NCBI RefSeq assembly: GCF_963169125.1 | Contig: NC_084801.1 | Coordinates: forward strand, 114,541,061 to 114,605,060 | Reading direction: 5' to 3' | DNA length: 64,000 nt | Origin: Humulus lupulus | Lineage: Eukaryota > Streptophyta > Magnoliopsida > Rosales > Cannabaceae | In this document: positions 49,336 through 60,539 of the stretch, piece by piece | How the letters are laid out: every line of letters begins with the position of its first letter | How positions within the stretch are numbered: the stretch's first letter is position 1 | Notes under the pieces: generated by a model | Seen by the model: the letters and a program-made list of their open reading frames with translations, nothing else | Told to the model about the DNA's origin: nothing | Database searches by the model: none | Program-made: the position numbers and the translations under genes

Positions 49336-49630
49336 TCCACCATAGAAACTCAACCAATCTCAAGCAATCAAGATGCAAACAATCATTCAAATATTCATTC
49401 ACATGCAGCAACAATGCTAATAAGCACGCCTCATTATAATCACACAGCAGTCAAGGGCCAGGCCCTATCAGTATCTCATGCTCCCTATTAATCACACAGA
49501 TTAAAACATTTATATTTCATACAGGCATTTAAACATGAAATCACATATATACAGTTACCAAACCCTGAGTCGAGCTTGTCTTTAGCGGCGAGTGTACATG
49601 CCCAACCAGTCTTGAATTTATTGTGATATT
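49336..49630 (-). other. Element D leader end; primer-binding site replaced by host flank copy
   Basis: From 49336 to about 49611 the sequence follows the E leader (CCAGGCCCTATCAGTATCTC, GTCGAGCTTGTC, GTACATGCCCA). The last 40 bases, which should hold the primer-binding site, are absent. In their place 49611-49630 matches the Athila flank left of the 3' LTR (17131-17150) at 18 of 20 bases, including GATAT. The LTR follows at once. Element D therefore has no primer-binding site. Confidence 0.75.
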
Positions 49631-52600
49631 GTAACGCCCTAGATAACCAAGATCGTTACATTGTGTAGTTGAAATAGTGCAAGACTTTCTAATCAAGTCA
49701 TTTGAATAAAAACGTGATCCTAAGGTCAACCATCAGATTAGGGTTAAAAGATTTTGAACATAAACGGTTAATTTTCATTAAAATAGATGTTTAATACATG
49801 GGATCCCAAAAACAGGGTACAAGTGATAGCTACAATTCTCAAAAGTTTTAATACATACAATAGCCACTCTAATGGAAAAATACAAGTTTTAGGCCTCTGT
49901 CCCTATACTTTCCCCCAGCCGTGATGGTCGAGCAGCTGACTATGTACACTCTACCCCCAAGGCTCTCCAACTCATGGTTGGTCCAGCTTCCCTTTGCCTT
50001 TACCTGCACCACGTAGCACCTGTGAGCCAGGGCCCAACAAGAAAACCAAAAACAGCAAACATATGTAGCAATAAGAATATTCAATCAAGCTTATCTCATT
50101 CAAACATAAAACAGAATACGAATATTCAACTAATCAATGATAAAAACATAATCTCAAGTTCTCAAATAATCAGGGTTGGCACACTTAGGCCGAGCCCCCT
50201 GTTGATCTTGCTAGGCCCGGCTCGCTTAGGTCGGGCTGCGCTCAGTTCGCTTACAGTAAGCCACGACTCCCTTAGGCCAGTCATTCTTGTATATCACACC
50301 AATCTTAAAAACACACAATACAAGCAATCAATAATTGGGAATCTCATTCCCGTTCACAACCACACAAGGGTGCAGTTTTCTTACCTTGAATTCCAAGCGG
50401 AGGATACAAAATGGTCCCGAGCACGATCCCCAGTCCTGAGCTTTGGCGATAAACCTAGTCACATTGGCCAATGGGTAATCATCAATTTCTAATCCAAATA
50501 AATACTTAGGAGACAAAAACTAGCCTCCAAGACCTCGATTTGTACTAAACTAGGTAGTAGAAATTGTCTCGAGCGCCTAAGTTCGAACCCCCGAGCCTTA
50601 CCAAACCTAGAAACCATCCTAAAGCACAATCCCCTAGGCAGGCCGCGACCTGTCCCTAAGGAACGCAGCTTGCCCCCAAGTCAGAGGCTAAATCCCCAAG
50701 CCTTAAGGGGAGGTAGGTCGCGACTTGCCTCTTAAGGTCGCAGCGTGCCCTCAAAACAGAGAGCCACCTAGGGCGTTCTGGGCATGCAGGCTGCGGTGCC
50801 CCTGAGCTGGGTCGCGGTGCACCCCCCTCGCACCCAGAATCTCTAGGTTCCTCCTCTCTCTTCCCAGTCAAATTCCTAGAATTTCAATCCTAATAATCCT
50901 CTCAACCCAAACCAAGCCGAGCTACAAGTTTAAGACTTTTAATCTCCCAATTTAAACACCAAAACCACAACAATAATACTGAAGCTAACACCCCAATTCA
51001 ACAACAATTTAGTAACCAGAAATCCAGTCTAATTCCACCCAAATAACCAGAATTTCTTAACACAACTAGGGACAAGAACTTACCTCAATTGCTTGTAGAA
51101 TCCTTACAAGCTTTCGGCCTCCTACTCTTGAGCTTACACCCCCAAGTTTCCCAGCTTTAGCTCAGCCTTTCCACTTCAATTCCCTTCCAAAAATTCCAGC
51201 CTCAAGCTTAAGTTTTTCTAGCCTTTTTCCTTAGCTTCAAAGTGTAAAGAGAAGGAGAGTGAGAGTACGTGAGAGAGAGAGGTGAGGGAGAGCTAAAAGT
51301 TTCTACCAATTTTTGGCTAATCCTAAGTGTTTTTCTGAGTATATCCTTTACTTAACAAAAGACTATTTTGCCCCTTAAGCCTATTATCTTCTAAGGGTAC
51401 TAAAGGGTAAAATGGTCATTCCGCTCCCAGTTCTCACTAACTCCTCAAGTGTTCCTTCTATTAACCAATTAACCCCATCATATCCAATCAATCACCAAAT
51501 ATTTATTCCTTATCTAATAAATCCCAAAATATCTTCTAAATTCCCAAAAATACCACTAGGCTCTCCCCGAGCCAGGTATTAAAAACCCCGCTGTGACTAT
51601 TTCACTAATTTACTCACTAGGACCGTCTCGAGCCATATGCTGCAAATATATCCACATAATAATGTGTACTCAACAATTTCTCACATATAATCACATTTAT
51701 GCCCTCAACAGGCCAAAATTACAAATATTCCCTTATAAGCTATAAAGGGCCCACGTGCATTTCTAATACCCGTAAACATGCATAATACATATCATGTTAG
51801 GAACGAGTTTCCTAATACGCAGTGGAGTGGTGGTGGGGTTGGCCCAGTGTACAACAAAAATTTTGTAACATATTTAAACTACCTTTAAATATGCGGATCC
51901 ATTAATATACCTACATTAATCATAAGCAAGATAATAATAGAAATCATACCTCTTGAAGCCTATCAAGTGTCCTTGCTATCTTTTCGTATTTAGAACGATC
52001 TTCCTATCCAAGCCGCTCCCACGTACTCACACCAAGATCTTCCAAAGTGTTCTCTACACCTCAAGAAGTGTGTGGGAATGAAGGATAGTTTATTTTGTGA
52101 TTCTACTTGATGTACTCAACACATGAGATCAAGAGAATAGGCCTGAGAATTGGTTCTTTATTTTCAGGGAGAGAAAACTATCGTTCTATTTTTCACAGAG
52201 CGAATGTTCTGAGTTGTCTCACATATCTGAATATTTTTCTGATTAGTCATACTTAAAATAAAATATTCAAATTTAAAAATAAATCTGTAACCATTTTACA
52301 AATTACTTTTTAATTAATTAATTATTCTATTAATGAAAAAATCCAAAAACCAATTTTTGAATTATCCATTAATTAATTAAATAAAAATGAAAATCCTATC
52401 CCTGAAATTTGCCCTACACGCGCGGACTGTGTGTGCACGTGTAGCCTCCCTAATTTTAAGGATGTTGGTTTTTCAATTTTTATTTAATTATTTATTCAAA
52501 CTTCTTTGTTAGATAAGATCTAACAACCTGATAACTAATTCAAATTTGAATTCAAATTTAAATTAATTATCTTTTTAATTAATTATCAAATATAATTAAT

Positions 52601-54141
52601 TATTTGAATAAATATTAATCTTTTAAATTCAAATCCAATTTGAACTTATCAAATTATTATCTCCCACTCAAATAAAGGTATTTAATTAATTCTACCAATT
52701 AATTAAATCCAATATTTTCGAAAATAAATATTTAATTTATTATAATTTCGAAAATTATAATTAATTAATTATTTAATTAAATTTCGAAATTAATTTAATT
52801 ATTTAATATAATTTCAAAAATTATACAATAATTAAATATTAATTAATTTTGTTAACTACAACTAATTTGTAATTAATTAATTAATCACTATTATCATATA
52901 ATTGCATATTTGGCTTGAAGAACAAATTTCTTCTTAAATATGTCTTTAAACTATTTTTCCTTTCATATCAACTCTTACTTTGAATAGTGTTGATAGAGCC
53001 GCTATGGGGACCTATGGACCTATAATTCCAAGCTCCAATAAATTTGAGATTATTAATTAAACTCTTCAATTAAATAATCTTAATTTATTAATCTCATGAT
53101 TATTCCACTATAAATATGAGACTGCACTCTTGTAATTATAGACACTTCATTTACTTACTTTATAATCATAAAGCGTCCATTGATATAATCATTGCATACA
53201 ACTTGACCCTCTAATAATGGTTCATAATTAATCGGGAATAAAATTACCATTTTACCCTTTTAATTATCTTTTGTTTCCTTAAGTACCATTGAATTTACTA
53301 GTGAAGGTTAATTCATAACTAAATTATGAATTTGAGCTTAATAACCTTTCAGTCCCAAAAGTCAACCCTTAAGAGAACCATCATTCAATCTCTTCGAGAA
53401 GGCATAGATTCCATATATGTATAATATGTCCCTAACCATCTACATTAATGAGTTCCCAAAACAAAAGTTTATAGCCTGATCATTCTGACAGACCCTAACA
53501 AGTGAATCAAAGAACTCATATAACATAAACAGGAGTTCATAGTAACTTCAGGATTAAGATCTATTTGTATATAATCATCAGTTGATATATTTAATTAATA
53601 CTTCGAAACGGTATTTAACTAAGTATTAATAAACATATCTGGTCCAGTTCTATATATTCTCTAATATATAAAGCACCTCCACTAAAGTGTCTTACCACAC
53701 TAGTGATCCGGATCTAGACCACATGTATTAATAATACTAGTGGACCGTACTTGCAGTAATTAATCTAAAGATTCCATAACTTTATTTTACTGCGAACTAT
53801 TCAAGTTCATTTATCTCAAACACAATCCTCCCGTACCAATACGTGTTTGAAATCACATATATGAACTTAGGAATTTTCCTGATATTTACATAATATTATC
53901 ACAGAATAATATAGTCCATAAAATATATGCATAACAATTTCAATTTATTTATTTATTTCATAAAACAATGTCTACTACATATGCTTTCAGGGCACATTTC
54001 CAACATATCTGTATAATCATATTAATCATGCATTCCACATAATCATGCATTTAACCATTTAATCACACACATATATCAACTATGTCCTCCCGGCACACTA
54101 ATCAAGGCCCTAAGCCCTATTAGCAATTTTGAGTCGTTACA
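49631..54141 (-). repeat. Element D 5' LTR (contains solo LTR N)
   Basis: Own sequence is 49631-51794 plus 54011-54141, about 2.3 kb. Marks: TGGGATCCCA 49799-49808, conserved block 49995-50046, and a GC-rich module with repeated TCGCGAC/GCGGCC-like phrases 50640-50830. CT/GA-rich leader DNA lies at 51245-51290. On minus, a TATA-like GGATATACTC sits near 51340. Confidence 0.82.
51795..54005 (-). mobile_element. Solo LTR N, copia-type
   Basis: It starts TGTTAGGAAC and ends TTTCCAACA. It is flanked by TATCA (51790-51794) and TATCT (54006-54010), a 5-bp duplication with one difference. Read on minus it begins TGTTGGAAATGTGCCCTG, a start known from plant copia LTRs. Length is 2211 bp and very AT-rich in the middle (52250-52900). 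There is no coding or primer-binding sequence. Its layout and several phrases resemble solo LTR M, so the two are probably related families. Confidence 0.75.
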
Positions 54142-54146
54142 GATAT

Positions 54147-55631
54147 ATTCTTCAAATGAAAAATATTAGTTTTAATTTAATATTTTATATGAATTATAAT
54201 GCATTTGAGCCTAATTAAAAGAAAATAAAAATATAGAAAATAATTAAACTTGAAAAGAAAAAAAAAGAGTTGAAAAATGATATGATTGTAAGTTGATTCC
54301 TTTTTTTTGTTTTGTTTTCTGCAACCTCAGGCCCATTTGTGCGGCCCAATCGTGAGCCCAGCCCGCGCATCCCCAGTGTGCCACCCGTCCGCAGAACCAG
54401 CACAACCATCGCCTGACCCGCGCCCCTGCGTACCCGTGACCCGCGCATGTCCCCTTGGAGCCCCAGCCCCAACTCGCCTGCTGCCTTTCCCTTGCCTTCA
54501 GCCCAGCCGTCCACGTGGCTTACTCCCATTGGCTAGAAGTTGGTCAATGCCACCAGCCACATAGCAACCCATTTTGTGTGCACTTTGGGCCTTGGACCCT
54601 TCCATTTTGAGCTTTAAAGCTCACATTTTGTGTTGATTTAGAAAAAGGAGCATATTGACCATTCACTAAAATGGCTAGGTTAATATTAATAATAAGATTT
54701 CATTTTTCAAAATCATATTTTATTATTAATGTTTCAGATTTATTTTGTAAACCCCATTTGTAGTTTATTTATTTTTTTAGTCTTTTTCTTTTTCGATAAA
54801 TAGGGACTCTTCTTTCACATTTGGTATATAATTTGGAGAGTAAAGAAACCTAGCAAAATTTCTACTCACTTTCTTCTCATACTTTCTTCTTAGAATTTTG
54901 TGAGAATAATGAGCATAATGACCTAATCTTCCTAGGAAGGTTAGGGGTGATTCCATATACTAGTGATGTTATTTTTGCTACTTTGATTTACTATGTTCTT
55001 AATATGATGCATTTGAGTTGCTCATGTTCTTTCAACCTCATCTTTATTTTGTTATCTTTATTTACTTGTGCTAATAATATATAGGATTAGTCATGCTCTT
55101 TCTATTTGTTTCTAATTAGTAAAAGTAATATTGATACATAATTTTATGTCTAATCTTCTATTTCATTATTGCCCTCGGGTATTTTGTCATTTTTAGATTT
55201 TTTATAAGATTAGCATTGTGCTCCTAAAGTAAAGAACTTTATAACTCAAATGGACTTTTGTTAGAAAATAATATAAACATTAATGTTAGATTTTCCAAGT
55301 AAATGTTGTGATGTGAATTATTTACTTGTGTAGTTTTGTATATCAGTAACTAAGTAACCAAACAAGCATATGGATAATTCTTGAAACATTTCTACTTTTC
55401 AACTCTTAATTACACTTTATTCTTATTTCACTTGTCTCATTTTATCATTTCATAAAAAAGACAACAAGAAAATGTCAAATCTATTTTCATTTCTATTTTT
55501 ATTTATTTCATGTTACTAATTTTTTTTTTTCTACTAATCTTTTGTTTTTAGATTACCCCCTTGTGGATCGACCGTTCGACTTTACTACAACTACCTCTTA
55601 GTGGTTGTTACAATTTGGGCATTAAACAGCA
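54147..55631 (+). repeat. Athila-like LTR, right part
   Basis: It continues 15909-17150 after element D. An AT-rich start is followed by an abrupt GC-rich block (about 54330-54530, many CCCGCGC and CCCAGCC phrases), a CCCATTGGC (CCAAT-like) site near 54523, a TATA-like site and a long T-rich transcribed region. The end phrase CCTTGTGGATCGACC (55559-55573) is of a kind common near the 3' end of Athila/Tat LTRs. The right edge is uncertain because a MITE follows at once. No primer-binding site or gag follows. Confidence 0.5.
54794..54807 (+). promoter_or_regulatory. TATA-like promoter element in Athila-like LTR
   Basis: TTCGATAAATAGGG lies about 275 bp downstream of a CCAAT-like site and just upstream of a T- and CTT-rich stretch, as expected of an LTR core promoter. 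This is sequence evidence only. Confidence 0.4.
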
Positions 55632-55955
55632 CCCCTGGTGTTTTTGGCTCGGGAAGTATTTTCAGCGAATTTCTTTTTTATGACCGTGTACATTGTAGTT
55701 ATTTAGAGCATCCTGCAATTTTTTAGAAAATTCCAAATAATTTACAGTGCCAAAAATAAGGTTCAAACATGTTACCTTCCATGCGCATAAAAAAATAGTC
55801 ACGCATGCAATAACCTGTTTTGAACCTAGTTTTCGGCACCGTAAATTATTCGGAATTTTTCTGAAAATTTGCAAAATGCACTAAATAACTACAATGTACA
55901 TGGTCATAAAAAAGAAATTCGCCGAAAATACTTCATGAGCCAAAAGCACCAGGAG
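55632..55955. mobile_element. Foldback MITE 1
   Basis: Almost the whole 324 bp is one inverted repeat: CCTGGTGTTTTTGGCTC at the left pairs with the reverse of GAGCCAAAAGCACCAGG at the right, and the arms continue through the TACATTGTAGTTATTTAG phrases to the centre near 55793. No ORF. Its core is shared with MITE 2 and MITE 3. No clear target duplication. Confidence 0.75.
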
Positions 55956-55957
55956 GT

Positions 55958-57116
55958 TGTAAAGCATTGGTTAGCCTAGACCGTTACACTGTGTGTTCAA
56001 AATAGTGCTTAACTCGCTAAGTGAGCCATTTGGACTAAGTGTGTAATTAAAGACTAAGTCAAGGTTAGGTATTAAAGGTTTTGGTCAATGAAGTAATTAT
56101 TTTTCATTAAAATATTAAGTTTATGCTCAGGATCCCAAAAAGTGGTTACAAACTGATAAAAGATAAATGGAATACAATTTAGCCATTGTAAGCGGCAAAT
56201 CAGGGTTCTACCCTAGTTCCTCCCAAAAATCCAAATTTAGAGATCAACCACAACAAACCCAGAAAAATTCAAACAAAACATTTAAACCTTACCTTAATTA
56301 GTAGCTAATTCCAGTTAAGCTCCTTAGCCACTTCCAAGGATCAAAGTCCCAAGACCTAGCCTAGACCTCCTTGAGTTCTTAGCTTCAAATTCACAAGAGA
56401 GGGAGAGAGAGGTAACAAATCGTGTGCGTGTGGGAGAGAGAGAGGTAAGTGAGTGTTCTGTTTTTCTTTCCTTTTTCTTTTCTTTCAGTTTCTACCACTT
56501 TGCCTTATACTCTAAAAAGAAACATCATGTATATCTCCTAATAAGCAAAAGACTCATTTACCCTCCCAATTAAATCCAAGCCTTTTAATCACTCTACGGG
56601 CATTTTGGTCATTTGCTCCCAATTCCCGCTAATTCCTCGAGTGTCCCTAACGTTTACCACTTAAATCTCATCATCTAATTAATCACCAATTATTTTCCCC
56701 AATGTCAAATAGTCTCTAATATATTTCCCAAATTCCCAGAAATACCCCTAGGCTCCCCCAAGCCGGGTATATAAATTCCCGCCGTGACTATATCGTTAAA
56801 CCGCTCACTAGGATCGCATCAAGCCTTATGCTGCAAATACATCCACATAATAATGTGGTATTAACAATTTATCACAAATAATCACATTTATGCTCTCAAC
56901 GGGCTAAAATTACAAATATGTCCCTATAAGCTAAACAGGGTCTATATCCATACTAATACTCGTAGTCATGCATTTCACGTATCTATATAATCATATAAGC
57001 ATGTGTTATCACATAATCATGCATTAAATCATTTAAATCACACATAAACCAATTATGCTCTCCCGACACACTAATCAAGGCCTTTAAGCCTTATTAGTAA
57101 ATTTTGGGTTGTTACA
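55958..57116 (-). mobile_element. LTR O: Tekay-like solo LTR with internal deletion
   Basis: It starts TGTAAAGCATTGG, continues with ACCGTTACACTGTGTG and AGGATCCCAAAA as in the LTRs above, and ends GGGTTGTTACA. Near 56232 it jumps from the region before the conserved block to the late LTR, so about 1 kb, including the block, is missing. There are no matching 5-bp flanks (GAGGT, CGTCA). Confidence 0.7.
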
Positions 57117-57557
57117 CGTCATACCCAAATAATCACCAAATAACTACTCGTTACCCAATACATCTTAAATATGCACTACGTTCCCAAAATACCCCTAGGC
57201 TCACCTCGAGTCTGATATCTAACCTCGTTGTGACTTTTCCGCTACTCGCTCACTCGGATCGCCTCGGACCACACATCTCAAATATATCTTCATAATATTA
57301 TGGTCTCACTCATAAAGCATATATATTACAAATATAGCCTCAACAAGTCAAAAATTACAAATGTGCCCTAATTTGCATGAACGGACCCACGTGCATATTT
57401 AATACACACAAACATGTAAATATTCGCATTACCATATAAATCATTTATACCACATAATCATACATATATTCCATTAATCTCATATATAAATCTGATTATG
57501 CCATCCTGGCACAGTAATCTAGGCACTCAGCCTTAATAGCAAATGCGAGATGCTACA
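57117..57557 (-). repeat. LTR P: terminal fragment of an older Tekay-like LTR
   Basis: The last 440 bp of a related LTR (GTTGTGACTTTTCCGC, GATCGCCTCGG, TGGCACAGTAATC) ends GAGATGCTACA at 57557. Its left portion is absent. It is the most diverged of the Tekay LTR pieces on the right side. Confidence 0.6.
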
Positions 57558-58198
57558 AAAGTGCATCGGTGTGCCCCTTTTTGGGGGATGCACGGCAGAA
57601 TTCCCCAATGTTATTTACCTTTTTTTGTGAGGAGCAAAGAAAATGTTATGTATGAAGCAAAATTTGACAAAAAGAGATTATGCTATTTCAAAAATGATAT
57701 TAAAAATTATAATTAATTTATAAATATTCTTTTTAGTAATAAAAAAATTAATAAAGGAAGTTTTTTTATTTGACGAAATTATTTATTAATAAATAGTTTA
57801 CCAATAGAATGCACATTAGCTTCAATTACAAAGCACATTATTAAACTTAGTTATTTGTTTTTGCAAAATTAATAAATTATTTATAAAAGTAAAAACAATG
57901 TTCAAATTAGTTAGTTAGTTAGTTAATCATTACTAACTAATATTTGACTTTCTCTTTCAAGTGATTTTTTCTTACTAAATGCTTTAACAAAATTAATATT
58001 TTGTTTCTAATAGTTACATTAATTAGTCATTGGGTAATTGTTGTAGTTAATTTAATGGTTAACTAAAAAACCAAATGACATTAACTAGAAGTTGGTGGTG
58101 AACCGATACTTACCTGTTCAAACAATATTTATTTTTTTAAAAATATTAATTAAGATTGGATCTTGTTTTAAAAAATTAATTTTTATTATAATTATTGC
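57558..58198. other. AT-rich stretch, no gene seen
   Basis: It begins with a small hairpin-prone phrase (57561-57593: GTGCATCGG, GCCCC, T5, GGGGG, ATGCAC) that may be a MITE relic. The rest is AT-rich, with a short TTAG repeat at 57917-57934. No conserved coding region or RNA gene recognised on either strand. Confidence 0.5.
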
Positions 58199-59067
58199 TG
58201 ACTACTGTTTTGGCCAACGGCAAGTAGACGCAAAAATCTACAAAAATTAAAATAGCATTGAATAGAAAATAAAAGATACAAAAGTTTTATAGTTATTCAG
58301 CCCAAGATAATTGGTAATAGCCTAATTCACTTGATGTTTTTATATATGTCAGCCTACACTTAAGATCAGATGGACCTTGGCCAACTAAATTTCTCAAGTG
58401 CAAGCAGTGAATATTTTGACAGAATGTCTCTAGAGAATTAAATTACACCTCGAAAGTCTATAAATCCCTCCCAAAGAGAGTCCAAAAGAGAGAGACAGTC
58501 CCCCACTTGAAGCCATGAGCCTGGTATTTATAGGCTCATGGATCATACAAAAGGAGCCCTAAGTTTTCAACTACATTTAATTAATAAAATAATTCAAAAT
58601 ATTAATCAAATTCAAAATACAACAAAACGGGCTATTATTTCGGGATATCTGAGAAAAATCCTCCAGCAGTTACAGACATTTCTGGTCAATGATGTTTGCT
58701 AGAGAAGTTACTGGTCAGTAAGTTCCTGAAATGTTGCTAGGGAACTTAGTGGTTAGTAAATACCTGAGATGCTGCTAGGAAACATTACTGGTCAGTAAGT
58801 TCCTGAGATACTCTTCTGAAGTCTCTGGTCGACATGTTTCTGAGATGCTCCTTTGAAGTCTTTGGTCAGCATGCTCCCGACCAAAGGCAACCACTCTTGC
58901 ACTCACTGGTCGGCAACTCTCCGACCAGTGATAGACATATAAGTTCTGCCCAGTAAAGCATTTTCTAATCTCTTACACTCCCTCTGCTCGGTACATTTTC
59001 TTATCATCAATGCGCCACCTGGTACAAATTTATTGTCACGTCATTACATTGGATTTTAGGGATAACA
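58199..59067 (-). repeat. Possible LTR-like fragment of unassigned family
   Basis: Read on minus it begins TGTTATCCCTAAAATCC, includes a TATA-like GAGCCTATAAATACCAG (about 58529-58545 on plus) set in a small inverted repeat, and contains a tandem repeat (58662-58885). The left edge is guessed from a TG dinucleotide and no target duplication is found. It could equally be the remains of a promoter region. No ORF. Confidence 0.35.
58662..58885. repeat. Degenerate tandem repeat, about 38-bp unit
   Basis: Five to six units of 37-39 bp. Each has a TGCTAGRGAA-like start, a CTGGTCAGTAAG-like middle and a TTCCTGAGATGC-like end. Starts can be placed near 58697, 58735, 58773, 58812 and 58849, with a worn unit before. 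The last units read CTGGTCGACATG and TTGGTCAGCATG. Confidence 0.7.
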
Positions 59068-59551
59068 TTTGTCCCCTAAGTTTGACATATGATGAAATTT
59101 TTCCTAGGCAATAATTATCTGAGCAATCCAAAAACATTTTGCCCGAACAGCAACTTTCAAAAGGGGTGAATGTTCGACCTGCCATTATATTTCGTCATTG
59201 GATACCCAAGCAACAATCTCCATGAAAAACCCATGTGGTAATTCTCCATTAATTTTGGTACCTTTAGTGTTCCAAATTCCAAAAAATGGCTCTTGCTATT
59301 CTCTCGCCTTTTTAATAACCCATGGTTGCATTTTTTTGTCATGGAAATGGTAGCTTCACGTTTCCCAAATCATGGGAAAATGTGAGACGAAAGATGAAAA
59401 AGCTTGGGTAAGGATTTTTAATCTCATAAATAGGGCCTCTCACGTTAGGCCTCTCACGCCTATCTATACTCCATTCTTTCTTTAAGAACCAAAAAATAAC
59501 ATCACCATCTTACCGAAAATGGAAAAAACTCAATGTTGCTCTCCTTTACTT
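59068..59551. other. Intergenic stretch with TATA-like site, no intact gene
   Basis: Mixed-composition sequence. CTCATAAATAGGGCC near 59423-59437 resembles a TATA box. An ATG near 59518 opens MEKTQCCSPLLLR followed by TAG, created where MITE 2 begins. No domain is visible, so whether this was once a transcribed gene start is unknown. Confidence 0.35.
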
Positions 59552-59952
59552 CTTAGGTAGGGGCATCACTTTTGCCCCTACCGTAGGAGCATTTTCTTTT
59601 TTCGGCACTTGGAGAAATTATATTCTAATTTTTTTTGTATGAATGTATACATGATAGTTATAGTAGGCATCCTGCTAATTTTCAAGAAATTCCGAATAAT
59701 TTACGAAATCGAAATCAGAGTTCAAACAGTTTGTTTTCTACACGTATAAAAAAAACCAAGCACTCGTGCAACTGACGGTTTGAACTCTGATTTCGACACC
59801 GTAAATTATTTAGAATCTCTCCAAAATTGGCAGGATGCATGTTATAACTATAATGTAAGTCATCATACAAAAAAAGTTGGGTTATTATTTCCCATGGGTT
59901 GAAAATAGAAAATGCCCCTACGATAGGGACAAAAGTGATGTCCCTACCTAAG
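59552..59952. mobile_element. Foldback MITE 2
   Basis: A 401-bp inverted repeat. The left end CTTAGGTAGGGGCATCAC pairs with right end GTGATGTCCCTACCTAAG, and arms continue to the centre near 59755. The core (GCATCCTGCTAATTTTC, AATAATTTACG, AGAGTTCAAAC) is shared with MITEs 1 and 3. Within each tip, GGGGCATCACTTTTGCCCC is itself nearly palindromic. No ORF and no certain target duplication. Confidence 0.85.
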
Positions 59953-60539
59953 GAATTTTCTTAGGTAGGGGCATCACTTTTGCCCCTACTTTAAGAGTGT
60001 TTTTTATTTTTGAGACTTGGAGAAATTATAACTTAATTTTTTTATATGATTACGTACATTATAGTTATAACAGACATCCCGCCAATTTTTGAGAAATTCT
60101 GAATAGTTTACGATACCGAAATTAGAGTTCAAACTGTCAATTGTACTCGTGCCTAATTTTTTTTATATACGTGGAAAACAAATTATTTGAATTTTAATTT
60201 CAATACCGTAAATTATTCAAAATTTCTCAAAAATTAGCAAGATGCCTACTATAACTATTATGTACGTTGTCATATAAAAAAAAATCAAATTATAATTTTT
60301 TCAAGGGATAATTGTGGCAAAAGTACCCAAAGTTTGGGTTTTGTACGCGGCATAGACCAAATATTTATTTTTAGTGGCAATAGTACCCATAGTACCAAAA
60401 AGTGTTATTCTGTTTGGTTTCCCCGTTAGTGGCATCTGGGTGTACACGTGTACGCACCAGATAATTCAGAGTTTTAATTATATTTAAAACTTTTTTTTTA
60501 AACTAATTTTAACTTTAAAAAAATTGAAAACCCTAAAAT

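Larger units (their letters stand above)
17151..54141 (-). mobile_element. Element D: Tekay-type Ty3/gypsy element spanning 37 kb through nested insertions
   Basis: It starts TGTAACGTCC and ends GTCGTTACA, with GATAT at 17146-17150 and 54142-54146. After removing nested pieces it consists of a 3' LTR (17151-18143 plus 29465-30349), the integrase to RT half of pol (30386-33178), protease and gag (42776-44584), a leader (44585-44662 plus 49336-49612) and a 5' LTR (49631-51794 plus 54011-54141). The pol reading order across the 33178/42776 gap is continuous, which ties the halves together. An alternative is that the two LTRs come from separate events. The odd left edge of the 5' LTR, described under the leader, should be weighed there. 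Confidence 0.75.

Noticed and set aside
17151..54141. Reading 17151-18143 and 49631-54141 as two independent solo LTRs
   Set aside because: The missing 3' LTR half is found at 29465-30349, and D pol and gag lie between in the right order, so one full element is simpler. The flank copy at 49611-49630 keeps the alternative alive, as noted.
54215..54564. Open frames of 85-104 residues in the Athila-like LTR
   Set aside because: Pro/Ala- or Gly-rich low complexity from the GC-rich island; no domain.
57561..57593. Hairpin GTGCATCGG...GATGCAC as a terminator or microRNA
   Set aside because: The stem is short with a T5 loop and no partner features. More likely a transposon relic.
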